Origin: Gemmatimonadota bacterium
GTDB taxonomy: Bacteria; JAAXHH01
Direction of reading: 5' to 3'
DNA: 64,000 nucleotides
Assembly: GCA_026702745.1 (NCBI GenBank)
Contig: JAPPBT010000060.1
Span: 46,571-110,570, forward strand
This document shows positions 26,282 to 34,894 of the stretch, one piece after another. Made by a program: the position numbers and the translations under genes. Each line of letters starts with the position of its first letter. Position 1 is the first letter of the stretch. The notes beneath the pieces are model-generated. The model worked only from the letters and a program-made list of their open reading frames with translations, made no database searches and was not told the origin of the DNA.

Positions 26282-27172
26282 TCACTCCAGCGGATCGCCC
26301 GGACCGTCCGGGCCGACTAACCGCCGCAGGTACTCGCAGTACGGGTTGTCTTCCACCAGGTTGCCGATCCTCAGCACCTGGTCCCGGTCGATGAAGCCCT
26401 TGCGATAGGCGATCTCCTCCACGCATCCGATCTTCAACCCCTGCCGGTGCTCGACGGCCTGGACGAAATTGCTCGCCTCCAGCAGGCTTTCCGGCGTACC
26501 GGTGTCCATCCAGACGATCCCTTCGTCGAAGCGCTCCACCTTCAGCATGCCCCTGCGCAGATAGATGTTGTTCACGTCGGTGATCTCGAGCTCGCCCCGT
26601 CCCGATGGACGCAGGGTCTTCGCGATGGACACGACTTCGTTGTCGTAGAAGTACATGCCCGTGACGGCGTAGTTGGACCGGGGATGGCGGGGCTTCTCCT
26701 CGATGTTGACGGCCCGTTGACGCTCGTCGAATTCGACCACCCCGTACCGTTCGGGCTCCTTGACGTAGCAGGCGAAGACGAGTCCTCCTTCCCTGTGCAT
26801 CGCGGCCCGCTCGACCAGCGAAGGCAGGCTGCTTCCATAGAAGAAGTTGTCGCCGAAAATCAGCGCGCAGGGATCATCTCCGATGAACGACTCGCCGATC
26901 AGAAAGGCCTGCGCCACCCCCTCCGGCGCGGGCTGCACGGCATAGTCGAAACGCATGCCAAGGGCGCTTCCGTCTCCGAAGAGCCGCCGGTACAGGTCGA
27001 TGTGGTCCGGGGATGAGATGACCAGGATGTCCCGGATGCCCGCCATCATGAGGACGGACAGCGGGTAGTAGATCATCGGCTTGTCGAAGATGGGGATGAT
27101 CTGCTTGGAAATGGCCAGGGTCTGCGGGTAGAGGCGCAACCCGTGGCCGCCCGCGAGTATGATGCCCTTCAT
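26282..27172 (-). CDS. rfbA: Glucose-1-phosphate thymidylyltransferase (RmlA)
   Basis: A 296-residue enzyme making dTDP-glucose from dTTP and glucose-1-phosphate, the first step of dTDP-rhamnose synthesis. MKGIILAGGHGLRLYP is the nucleotide-binding signature (the usual GGxGTRL has L in place of T), KPMIYYPLSVLM is present, IFGDNFFYG carries the metal-binding Asp, and VSIAKTLRPSGRGELEITDVN and WMDTGTPESLLEAS are typical of RmlA. A GGAGA site precedes the ATG. The other rml genes are absent from the window. It overlaps no neighbour and lies next to a sialidase on the same strand. Confidence 0.93.
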   Translation of the reverse strand: MKGIILAGGHGLRLYPQTLAISKQIIPIFDKPMIYYPLSVLMMAGIRDILVISSPDHIDLYRRLFGDGSALGMRFDYAVQPAPEGVAQAFLIGESFIGDDPCALIFGDNFFYGSSLPSLVERAAMHREGGLVFACYVKEPERYGVVEFDERQRAVNIEEKPRHPRSNYAVTGMYFYDNEVVSIAKTLRPSGRGELEITDVNNIYLRRGMLKVERFDEGIVWMDTGTPESLLEASNFVQAVEHRQGLKIGCVEEIAYRKGFIDRDQVLRIGNLVEDNPYCEYLRRLVGPDGPGDPLE

Positions 27173-27202
27173 GTGCGGTCTCCGGATATCGGTTGTCTGC
27201 TT

Positions 27203-28252
27203 TCACCCATCCATCAACCATGCCAGGTCGAACCGGGCAAGGGTGATCGTCTCGTAGGGATGGTCTTCTCCGCGCTCGTACAGGCAGGCGGCGGTCCCGT
27301 CCGGAAGCACGGCCAGGGATGAATAGGCGGCCGGTCCCGGATGCAGCACTTGGCTGTGGAGCCAGTCGCCTCCTCCGTTGCCGGAGAGACGCACGGTCAG
27401 GTTGCGCCGCTCCTCCCGGCTGGCCGGATTCGCGAACAGCAGCCGGTCGCCCTTGTCGGGATACCGGACGAGGGCCGCCTGGCAGATCGGTTCGATCAGG
27501 GTTTCGTCGTGGCGCTGGTCCCGCCAGGTCATCCCGCCGTCGCCGCTGACGGTGACCTGCCGGGTGCGCCGGGTCCGGTCGTAGTTCCGCGTGTTGAGCA
27601 GCACGTCACCGTTCTCCAGCTCGACGACGCAGCATTCGTTGACCTGGTCCACCAGCGTGGAACCGCCCAATTGCCAGGTTTCCCCGTGGTCGTCGCTGTA
27701 GACGACATGGGAGTAGTAACGCTTCGTGTCGGCCTCGATATGATCGCAGGGAATCAAAAGCCGGCCCGAGGAGAGCTGGATGCCGTTGCCCGGCCCGGTG
27801 GCGTACCACGTCCAGTCCGGTCGCTTGGCGGTGGCGGTAATGTCCCGCGGCGCGCGCCAGGTGCGTCCGTCGTCCTCGCTTGCCGTGACCCACACGGTCC
27901 GGGTGCCCTTGCTCGTCCCGTCGATGATCCGGGGTTCGTGGTCGATGCCCAGGTTGTGGGTCATCGTCAGCCAGACGGCCCCGGTCTCACGGTCGACCAC
28001 GGGACAGGGATTGCCGCATGTGTTTCCCGCGTCCCCCCAGACCAATTTCTGGTCCGACCAGGTATGCCCGCCGTCCTCGCTGCGCTTCACCAGCAGGTCG
28101 ATGTCGCCCGTATCGCTCCGGCTGGCCTTGCGGCCTTCGCAGAAGGCGAGGACCGTTCCCCGGACCGTCACGATGATCGCGGGTATGCGGTAGGTATCGT
28201 AACCGACCGTGCCGCTGGTCCACAGGACGGACTGTTCACAGGTGCTGCTCAT
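27203..28252 (-). CDS. Exo-alpha-sialidase (GH33-like, BNR/Asp-box repeats)
   Basis: A 349-residue protein. The motif TYRIPAI near residue 21 is the F/YRIP motif with the arginine that binds sialic acid carboxylate. Asp-box repeats SEDGGHTW, SEDDGRTW, SDDHGETW and SGDGGMTW are spaced around the six-bladed propeller. EGRKASRSDTGDID near residue 39 matches the catalytic aspartate region of sialidases. It should release terminal sialic acids from glycoconjugates. No signal peptide is seen, so it may work in the cytoplasm or be exported by another route. Neighbour: RmlA 30 bases downstream. Confidence 0.85.
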   Translation of the reverse strand: MSSTCEQSVLWTSGTVGYDTYRIPAIIVTVRGTVLAFCEGRKASRSDTGDIDLLVKRSEDGGHTWSDQKLVWGDAGNTCGNPCPVVDRETGAVWLTMTHNLGIDHEPRIIDGTSKGTRTVWVTASEDDGRTWRAPRDITATAKRPDWTWYATGPGNGIQLSSGRLLIPCDHIEADTKRYYSHVVYSDDHGETWQLGGSTLVDQVNECCVVELENGDVLLNTRNYDRTRRTRQVTVSGDGGMTWRDQRHDETLIEPICQAALVRYPDKGDRLLFANPASREERRNLTVRLSGNGGGDWLHSQVLHPGPAAYSSLAVLPDGTAACLYERGEDHPYETITLARFDLAWLMDG

Positions 28253-28297
28253 TCGTGGTTCCCGGTTTGCGTCGATTCGTGTCGATTCACCCGGTTC

Positions 28298-30253
28298 TCA
28301 GTTGAATATGATATGGCCCGTTACCCCCGTCAAACCATCTATGATGACCCATAGTCCGGCGCTGACGAACTCGCCGAGGATCAAGCCCAGGAAGAAGGGC
28401 AGCATCTTGCGGTAGATGTCGATCCCGCCGAACTTGAGGATGAGCCCCTTGACCATCCAGGCCAGGAATATGGAGAACCAGGCGGTGAGGAGCGGTGCGG
28501 AGGCGCCTACGGGAAACCCGATGAAATGAAGGGGCCACCAGATGAACTTCTGCCGCAGGAACATCAACGCCCACATGATGGCGGCGCCCAGTCCGAAGAA
28601 GAACCACCGGCCGGCGGGTTCGGACGTGGCGGTGATGGTGGTCGCGTAGTAGTTGAACCGGGTTTGCTGGAGCTCCCCGAAGAACTGCCAGTTGAGATTG
28701 ATGCCCCCGTATTCGTAGGCCAGGTACATGACCGTGTAGATCGAACTGGCCAGGCTGCAGATTATGGCCAGGCCGATGGCCGCGGTGAGCCAGCGCTGGT
28801 TCCGGAGCCCCGCGGTATCGGCCAGCTTCAGGCCGTTGGCCATGGAGGGCATGATGAGCGTGCGGGTGTGGGTGAACCAGAACTTGGTCAGCCCGATGGC
28901 GACCAGGTTGCGCGCGCCGAGGACGGGCCCGGTGAACCCGTGGATCATGAATTCCTGTGGATTGAAGGTCTCCGCGAAGAGGACGCCTCCTTCGGCCACG
29001 ATCCGCGCGAAACCCACGTAGACCGCCAGCACGAGGATCAGCAGTATGATGGCCAGCCAGGCGGTCAGGCCGATCATCCACAGCCATCCGAGCAGGAACA
29101 GTACGCCCAGTCCGCCGCCGATCACGGTGAACCGGTAGGAGAGGGGTTCGTTGGCATCGTCCGGCGTGGCTCCGCCGCGAAACGCCTTGCCCAGGATCTC
29201 GCGGATATGGGCCCGGGCCAGCCAGAGACTGAAGAGGGCGAGGACCAGCAGGGCGCCGAACATCTGGTACTCACCGGGCAGCGTCGTACTGCCCGCCAGG
29301 TCGATGCCGAAGCTCGCGTTCGCCAGGTTCTGAAACCGGCCGATGAGGAAGAAGAGCCAGAGGCTGAAGGAGATCTCGAGGCTGAGCAGATAGGCGAAAC
29401 CCACCAGCGGGAAGGACAGGTTTATGGGCAGCACCAGCTGGTTGCCGAAGAGACTGATCGTCTCCTGGAAGTAGATGGTGGGGAAAAAGTAGATGTAATT
29501 GTGTACGGCGTTCCAGGCGTTGATCAGGAAGGGTATGGCGAAACCCGCCCACATCATCCGGTTCCGGAAGAACGGCGCCAGGCGGGAACGGGCGCCGTCT
29601 TCGCCCGGATCGATCATCTCGGCCGGCAGCTTGACCAGGGGAAAGACCAGGCGTTCCCGCTCTACCCACTGCTTGCGCAGGATGACCGTGATGCAGAACA
29701 CCACGAAGTACAGCACCAGGACGAAGCTGAGCCAGGCGGCGAGGGGCCCGGCCCACTCGCCCCACGGGATGGCCCCGCCCCGTGGAAGGCCTTCGAAGAA
29801 CGATCGTACGGCCTCGGAATCCTGGGGCAGCAGCCAGGGCTCGACGTGGGGGGTTATGGTCTCGATCCAGCGGTTTTCCGGCGTGGCGTAGTACATGGAC
29901 GCCATGGCGGGAAGCAGGACCTCGGTCAGTCCATACGACGGGATGGCCGACGCGATGAGCGACATGATGTAGACGACGGCCAGTTCGCCCTGCGTAAGGG
30001 CGTAGGCCGGGGTCCATGTGCGCAGCAGCGTGTTGACGATGCCGACGAGGACGGCAAATAGGAAGACCACGCCGATGGGCGTGAAGTTGCTGCCCAGGTA
30101 CGAACCCTGGATGATCATGTTGGAGTAGGGATCGGCGACGCCCAGGATCAGCGAGCAGGCCATGCCGACGGCCACGGCGCGGGGCGTGACCATCTCCCTC
30201 GGCGTAGATACGCGATGGGCTTCCCGGGCTGCTTCCGGCGAGGTGACCGACAT
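28298..30253 (-). CDS. 651-residue polytopic membrane protein (OPT-like, DUF6785/DUF6784-type)
   Basis: A 651-residue integral membrane protein with about 14 hydrophobic segments. Landmarks are SYGLTEVLLPAMAS, YYATPENRW, RKQWVERERLVFPLV and a soluble-looking loop after the fifth segment. The same landmarks occur in an equally long protein at 46734-48689. The family resembles oligopeptide-transporter-like proteins and is annotated as domains of unknown function (DUF6785/6784); this assignment is from memory of the family. The substrate is unknown. It lies directly upstream (same strand) of the sialidase gene with a 45-base gap, so it might import a product of glycan breakdown. Confidence 0.78.
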   Translation of the reverse strand: MSVTSPEAAREAHRVSTPREMVTPRAVAVGMACSLILGVADPYSNMIIQGSYLGSNFTPIGVVFLFAVLVGIVNTLLRTWTPAYALTQGELAVVYIMSLIASAIPSYGLTEVLLPAMASMYYATPENRWIETITPHVEPWLLPQDSEAVRSFFEGLPRGGAIPWGEWAGPLAAWLSFVLVLYFVVFCITVILRKQWVERERLVFPLVKLPAEMIDPGEDGARSRLAPFFRNRMMWAGFAIPFLINAWNAVHNYIYFFPTIYFQETISLFGNQLVLPINLSFPLVGFAYLLSLEISFSLWLFFLIGRFQNLANASFGIDLAGSTTLPGEYQMFGALLVLALFSLWLARAHIREILGKAFRGGATPDDANEPLSYRFTVIGGGLGVLFLLGWLWMIGLTAWLAIILLILVLAVYVGFARIVAEGGVLFAETFNPQEFMIHGFTGPVLGARNLVAIGLTKFWFTHTRTLIMPSMANGLKLADTAGLRNQRWLTAAIGLAIICSLASSIYTVMYLAYEYGGINLNWQFFGELQQTRFNYYATTITATSEPAGRWFFFGLGAAIMWALMFLRQKFIWWPLHFIGFPVGASAPLLTAWFSIFLAWMVKGLILKFGGIDIYRKMLPFFLGLILGEFVSAGLWVIIDGLTGVTGHIIFN

Positions 30254-30506
30254 GGAGGAGCCTTTCGGGCCGGCGCAAAGCAGATGTTTCGCAGTCGGTT
30301 ATCGGGGACGACCGGTGAAGGGAAAGGGTATAGCCGGTCGAAAGCCTGTGTCAAGGTGATTGTCCGCGGCACGGGTGCGTGGAGCCGGGGCGCGAGCGCG
30401 TGAAGTTGTGGCCCGGGCATGCGGGGCCGTGGCGCGGGCGCGCGGCATCTGAAGATCCGGAAGATAGGCTTGACGCTGTCCAGGTACTCCTGTACGGTTG
30501 TCAATC

Positions 30507-31349
30507 ATGGCCATTACCAGTCTGCAGAATCCCCGGATCAAGGCGATACGCGCGCTCTCACGGCGCAAGCGGCGGCAGGAAACCGGGTTGTTCTTCGCAG
30601 AAGGCATCCGGCTCGTCGGCGAGGCGGTCCAGACCGGGACGGACATCGAAACCCTCGTCGTCGCGCCGGAACTGCTTCGAAGCGATTTCGGACGAGACAC
30701 GGTGCGCCGGGCCAGGGAAGAGGGCGTCGAAATCCTGAAGGTCGGCGCCGAGGTCTTTCGATCCTTGTCCGGAAAGGACGGACCTTCGGGCATCGGGGTC
30801 GTCGCCAGGCAGCGATGGACCGCCCTGGACGACACGGGGGTGGGGCTGGAAGGCGGCGGTTCTTCCCCAAACGATGCCGCCGCAGCCGCCACTCTGGGCT
30901 GGGTGGTCCTCGAAGACGTGGGCAGCCCGGGCAACCTGGGTTCGATCCTGCGGACGAGTGAAGCGGTAGGCGGGGCCGGCGTCATCTTGCTGGGCGCCAC
31001 GACGGATCCCTACGATCCGGAAGCCGTCCGCGGAAGTATGGGCGCCGTCTTTTCGCAGCAGATTGTCCGTTCCTCGCTCGAATCACTGATCCAGTGGAAG
31101 CGCCAGATCAATATCCCGATGATCGGCACTTCGGACGCCGCGCCGGCCGACTTCCGGTCCGCGACCTACGCCCCACCCCTCCTCCTGTGCCTGGGAGGCG
31201 AGCAGCACGGGCTCTCCAATGAAGCATTGGAGGCCTGCGACACGGTCGTACGAATCCCCATGGCCGGCCGGGCCGATTCGCTGAACCTGTCCGTGGCCGC
31301 GGGCGTAATGCTGTACGAGGTGTTGCACCAGGCCTGGGACACGCACTGA
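30507..31349 (+). CDS. TrmH/SpoU-family RNA 2'-O-methyltransferase
   Basis: A 280-residue enzyme. The N-terminal substrate-binding domain starts MAITSLQNPRIKAIRALSRRK; the C-terminal knotted SPOUT domain carries the three family motifs: VVLEDVGSPGNLGSILRTSE, LLLCLGGEQHGLS and IPMAGRADSLNLSVAAGV. It should methylate a ribose of rRNA or tRNA using SAM. Between the two domains is a short Gly/Ser/Asn/Ala-rich stretch (about residues 110-128) longer than usual. The ATG at 30507 was preferred over a TTG at 30498. Confidence 0.9.
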   Translation: MAITSLQNPRIKAIRALSRRKRRQETGLFFAEGIRLVGEAVQTGTDIETLVVAPELLRSDFGRDTVRRAREEGVEILKVGAEVFRSLSGKDGPSGIGVVARQRWTALDDTGVGLEGGGSSPNDAAAAATLGWVVLEDVGSPGNLGSILRTSEAVGGAGVILLGATTDPYDPEAVRGSMGAVFSQQIVRSSLESLIQWKRQINIPMIGTSDAAPADFRSATYAPPLLLCLGGEQHGLSNEALEACDTVVRIPMAGRADSLNLSVAAGVMLYEVLHQAWDTH

Positions 31350-31387
31350 CCTCTGCCGTTCACTTTCATTCCAATCCCCGAAAAATG

Positions 31388-31416
31388 TTGACATTTATGC
31401 AACTGTGTCATTTATT
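31388..31416 (+). promoter_or_regulatory. Sigma-70-type promoter for the gene at 31507
   Basis: TTGACA (31388-31393) and TTTATT (31411-31416) are separated by 17 bases, about 90 bases upstream of the ATG at 31507. The -35 is perfect; the -10 matches at four or five of six positions. Confidence 0.5.
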
Positions 31417-31506
31417 GAAATATCCAAGGTCTCGTACAGACCGCCACCCCTCGTAACCCGCTGATTAAATACTGAATCAAACGACGTCCGTGACAGGGGC
31501 TTCCCT

Positions 31507-32073
31507 ATGCACTGGTCAATCCGTCTTTGCATGTTGGTGGTTTTATGCGTTGTATCATCGGTTGCAACAGCTCAGAGTTTGGGAGAACGGGTGAGGGTTA
31601 CTACTTCGCCACCAGAAGCCCGTTTCGATGGATATGTACAGGAGAGTCCTTCGGACAGCTTACAGTTGAGGCTGACGGACAGTAACTTGCTGTCGGTGCC
31701 GCGGGAAGACATCGTGTTGCTGGAACGCTACATGGGGAAGCGGACCTATAAGAAACGCGGGTTTCTGATAGGCGGCGGGGCAGGAACAGCGGTCGGGATA
31801 GCAGCAGGTTTGCTGGCAGAAGAAGACTGCGGTTTTATTTCTTTCTTCTGTGGTACCAAAGAGAGACTCCAATCTACCGCCGTAATCGCTGGCTATTCTG
31901 GATTATTCAGTGGGTTAATTGGCATGACGATCGGCGCAGTAGTAAAAAGAGACCAATGGAAGGAAATCTCCAGCACGAGCACCAGCGGGATAAGGTTATC
32001 TCCGATGTTGAACGTAGTGTATAATGAACATTCGGGACAAACCCTCTGGGTTGGAATTCGCGCCCGGCTTTAA
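31507..32073 (+). CDS. Exported protein of unknown function with glycine-zipper-like hydrophobic segments
   Basis: A 188-residue protein with a clear signal peptide ending VATA-QS. Next is a small beta-rich region (residues 24-75) that reads like an SH3/barwin-type insert (RVRVTTSPPEARFDGYV), then two hydrophobic segments rich in glycine (GFLIGGGAGTAVGIAAG and a second near residue 125), and a beta-rich end. Proteins of this plan are often outer-envelope lipoprotein-like or glycine-zipper proteins. I do not recognise a specific family. The base composition is slightly lower in G+C than typical for the window. Confidence 0.6.
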   Translation: MHWSIRLCMLVVLCVVSSVATAQSLGERVRVTTSPPEARFDGYVQESPSDSLQLRLTDSNLLSVPREDIVLLERYMGKRTYKKRGFLIGGGAGTAVGIAAGLLAEEDCGFISFFCGTKERLQSTAVIAGYSGLFSGLIGMTIGAVVKRDQWKEISSTSTSGIRLSPMLNVVYNEHSGQTLWVGIRARL

Positions 32074-32246
32074 TGTTGTTGTTCAGTTCAATTTGAACTC
32101 CCCAAAGAACGGAACTATACGCTTTTGGACTTAGTTGGACGCTATATGTGTGATTAAAAGTTACTGGCTAAGAACAGTGCTGGTTTCTGTAGTTTCCGCC
32201 TATTCCTTAGGTCAGTCTCCCTTCATCCCTCGTAAAGGAAAACGTG

Positions 32247-32825
32247 ATGATAATCCGTATAGCGATTCTTTCCGCGCTGTTGTTGTTTCCTGTGTCCGCA
32301 CATTCACAGAATATGGTTTCGATCAATGTGGGCGGCGGACTTGGACTGCCTATGGGCGACGGGTTGGATAATGCGAAGATAGGTCCGGCCATCGTTGCGG
32401 GCGTGTCCTTAGATATTAGCGAATCCGCCGCCATCGTACTGGAAGGCCAGTACAGTCAATACAAGCCGGATGACGACGTGGGCATCCCATCGGGCGTGGA
32501 TGCCACTGTAAAACTGACAGGCGTCAACGTGGGCGCCAGACTCCAGACCCCGAGAGAGAACCCGGCGAGAGCATACCTTCACCTCGGCCTCGGATTAACG
32601 CGTGGGACCGGACAGACCAGCAGGTCCTTTGGGGGGATTAACGTTAACGCGAGTGATTCGGAAAACTCGTTCAGCTTCCTGGTCGGAATCGGCATGAAGT
32701 ACGCCGTAACCGAAACAGTGAGCCTTATTGTGGATACCCGATACAATCACGCCCTGGATCATTTCGGTTCATCCACGCAGTGGATTCCGATTACGGCAGG
32801 GCTATCGTTCACGTTTCCAGGATGA
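32247..32825 (+). CDS. Outer-membrane beta-barrel protein (OmpA/OmpW-like)
   Basis: A 192-residue protein with a signal peptide (MIIRIAILSALLLF..SAHS-QN). The mature part is a short series of amphipathic strands separated by Gly/Asp turns (SINVGGGLGLPMGDGLDN, LHLGLGLTRG, FLVGIGMKYAV, VDTRYNHAL), and the end is a terminal strand finishing with aromatic F, the signal for outer-membrane assembly. It likely forms an eight-stranded barrel. AAAGGAAAA precedes the ATG. It follows the preceding exported protein in the same orientation. Confidence 0.78.
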   Translation: MIIRIAILSALLLFPVSAHSQNMVSINVGGGLGLPMGDGLDNAKIGPAIVAGVSLDISESAAIVLEGQYSQYKPDDDVGIPSGVDATVKLTGVNVGARLQTPRENPARAYLHLGLGLTRGTGQTSRSFGGINVNASDSENSFSFLVGIGMKYAVTETVSLIVDTRYNHALDHFGSSTQWIPITAGLSFTFPG

Positions 32826-32853
32826 CCTGGGAAACGGAAAACGGGTATCTCCA

Positions 32854-33270
32854 TTATAAACCAAGCGTCTGTTGCAAATGATCGTCTCGGTACTGTACCA
32901 GAGTGGGTGTGCGGAAAAGGCGCTTTTCTTCCACGATCTCCGGTACAGTGAGAATCTGCACCCTTTCGTAACTGTCGCCCTTGTACTGCTACGTACCGGC
33001 GTCGTCCGCCGCTTGACGCATCACCTTTGTCGGTTCTTTCAGGCAAATGAACCCGGCCAGGTGCGCCAGGTCATCGACCGACCGCGTGCCTTTCAGGTCT
33101 CGAACATCGGACGGTCGGATGTTTCCGCCCTTCACGCTGGATATTACCTTGCCCATATCGCCATCATCGAGGTCGCAATACATCACGCCGTCCACGCCCT
33201 TGTCCCCCGTCTTCTTAGTCGGGAAACCGCCTACACGTTCCACATTCCAGTGTTCAAATTGAATCGGATC
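32854..33270 (-). pseudogene. Decayed C-terminus of a site-specific DNA methyltransferase with Mrr-like restriction domain
   Basis: In one minus-strand frame a run with obvious homology to the C-terminal end of type III-like/adenine DNA methyltransferases is interrupted by stops. It reads DPIQFEHWNVERVGGFPT, KKTGDKGVDGVMYCD, VISSVKGGNIRPSDVRDL, AGFICLKEPTKVMRQAA, then an in-frame TAG at 32991-32989, then YERVQILTVPEIVEEK ending at a TAA (32856-32854). The TAG stands where the family has an aromatic residue in AGxYxYxG. A second TAG at 33273-33271 blocks the upstream side, and the methylase domain itself is not present. It therefore looks like a remnant of a lost restriction-modification gene. 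Confidence 0.65.
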
Positions 33271-33300
33271 CTACCTGAACAAGCGTTCGGCGGAATCAAC

Positions 33301-33733
33301 GCTGTTCGGTACCCGGTCGTCATGTAGACGGTGTCGCGTTTCAGGTTGTACCAAATGTCGAGTTGATCCTCTCAAGTCTAAAAGCGTATAACTCCCCAAA
33401 GACAAGACAAATCCTTCCGGACCTCACGCCGCATACGCCCATTCGGCTCATGTAGCCAGACGGCCTCCTGACAACACTCGGTAAGCACGTGCGTCTTCCC
33501 GACTCACCGACCTCGGCTCTTTCGTGCTCGCAAAACTCGTCGATCCACCGTATTTCGTCCTCGTCAGACGACACAGTATTCGTCATCGATATGGCTGCGT
33601 GACGATCGGTATTACGGCTGATTGATCCAGGATCGCTTCTTTTCCTTGTCTTGGACACGCTGGCCGATTTATAATACCGGCCTGACTTTCGCACTCCCAG
33701 CACGCTCATCCTAAAAAACAATGAGGTCCACCC
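33301..33733. other. Non-coding stretch, no gene seen
   Basis: Apart from the decayed methylase fragment, this stretch up to the glycosylasparaginase start shows no convincing coding frame. A 160-codon minus frame (33341-33823) runs into the next gene and lacks family resemblance, so it was not called. The promoter for the gene at 33734 should be here but was not resolved. Confidence 0.4.
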
Positions 33734-34891
33734 ATGCCAGTTACCCGCCGCGCTTTTCTGGAAACCTCCGCCCTCGCGCTGACCGGCGTCGCCGCTGGTC
33801 ATGCCGCGTCCGCGAAGGCCCACGCCGCACCCTTACCCACCAACCACGGCGCACCCGCGCCGCCGACCATTGTATCGTCTCGCAACGGGATTCGCGGGGT
33901 CAGGAAGGCCTACGAGATGATGACGAACGACCAGGCCGACCCGCTCGACGCGGTCATCGCCGGCGTGAATATCCAGGAGCTGGATCCGAACGACCAGTCT
34001 GTAGGATTGGGCGGGCGTCCGAACGCGGACGGCGTTGTCACCCTGGACGCTTCGGTCATGCACGGACCCACCCGGCGGGCCGGCTCGGTCGCCGCGCTGG
34101 AGGACATCGCCTCGGCGTCGCTGGTGGCCAAGGCGATCATGGATTACACCGATCACATCATGCTGGTCGGAAAGGGCGCGAAGCGCTTCGCCCTGGGCAT
34201 GGGTTTCAAGGAGCAGAACCTGTTGTCCGAGGAGAGCAGGCAGGACTGGCTGCGCTGGCGGTCCCAGCTCAACCCGGACGACGACTGGCTCGACCACGAG
34301 GACGATATCGTGATCGACCGTCCGGGCGGCACGATCAACATGTGCGGCGTGGACGCCAACGGCGATATCGGCAGCGTGACGACCACGAGCGGCCTGTCCT
34401 GGAAGATCCCCGGCCGCGTGGGCGACAGCCCCATCATCGGCACGGGACAGTACTGCGACAACGAAGTGGGCGCCGCCGGTTCCACGGGGCGTGGCGAGGC
34501 GAACATCAAGGTCTGCGGCGCTTTTCTCATCGTGGAGTTCATGCGGCAGGGCAAATCGCCCCAGGAAGCCTGCCTGGCTACGCTCGAACGGGCCGTGGCC
34601 ATGACGGAGGACCGCCTCCTGACGGACGACGGCCGGCCCATGTTCAGCCTGAACTTCTATGCCGTGGCCAAGGACGGCCGGTTCGGCGGGGCGACCATGT
34701 ACCAGATGCCGGATGAATACCTGGAGTACTTTCCCGGACGGGACAGTTACGCCGTGGCCAACGCCGACGGCGCCCGGCTGGTACCCCTGTCGTACGTCTA
34801 TGACAAATCGAAGATCCCCGCGCCGACGATGGAACGCTTGATGGAGCGGGTGGAAGAAAGGAAGTTGGAGCGGCAGAAGGAAGAAGGGTAA
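33734..34891 (+). CDS. N4-(beta-N-acetylglucosaminyl)-L-asparaginase (glycosylasparaginase), Tat-exported
   Basis: A 385-residue Ntn hydrolase. A twin-arginine signal peptide (TRRAFLETSALALTGVAAG) predicts Tat export. The catalytic core carries the nucleophile Thr at about residue 200 in DRPGGTINMCGVDANGDIG; autocleavage before this Thr yields alpha and beta chains. Other family landmarks are GSVTTTSGLSWK and VGDSPIIGTGQYCDNEVGA. It splits the GlcNAc-Asn linkage of N-glycoproteins, fitting scavenging of glycoproteins alongside the sialidases. It is 3 bases ahead of a PhyH gene, suggesting co-transcription. Confidence 0.9.
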   Translation: MPVTRRAFLETSALALTGVAAGHAASAKAHAAPLPTNHGAPAPPTIVSSRNGIRGVRKAYEMMTNDQADPLDAVIAGVNIQELDPNDQSVGLGGRPNADGVVTLDASVMHGPTRRAGSVAALEDIASASLVAKAIMDYTDHIMLVGKGAKRFALGMGFKEQNLLSEESRQDWLRWRSQLNPDDDWLDHEDDIVIDRPGGTINMCGVDANGDIGSVTTTSGLSWKIPGRVGDSPIIGTGQYCDNEVGAAGSTGRGEANIKVCGAFLIVEFMRQGKSPQEACLATLERAVAMTEDRLLTDDGRPMFSLNFYAVAKDGRFGGATMYQMPDEYLEYFPGRDSYAVANADGARLVPLSYVYDKSKIPAPTMERLMERVEERKLERQKEEG

Positions 34892-34894
34892 AGT

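Noticed and set aside
28526..30061. A 511-codon plus-strand frame over the membrane protein gene
   Set aside because: It is rich in E, G, Q and D as expected for the complement of a hydrophobic protein; the real protein is on the other strand.
30361..30470. Possible degenerate GC-rich repeat before the SpoU gene
   Set aside because: Units of about 20 bases are suggested, but too diverged to align convincingly.
33341..33823. A 160-codon minus-strand frame next to the methylase relic
   Set aside because: It overlaps the start of glycosylasparaginase and has no family resemblance; it may be chance.
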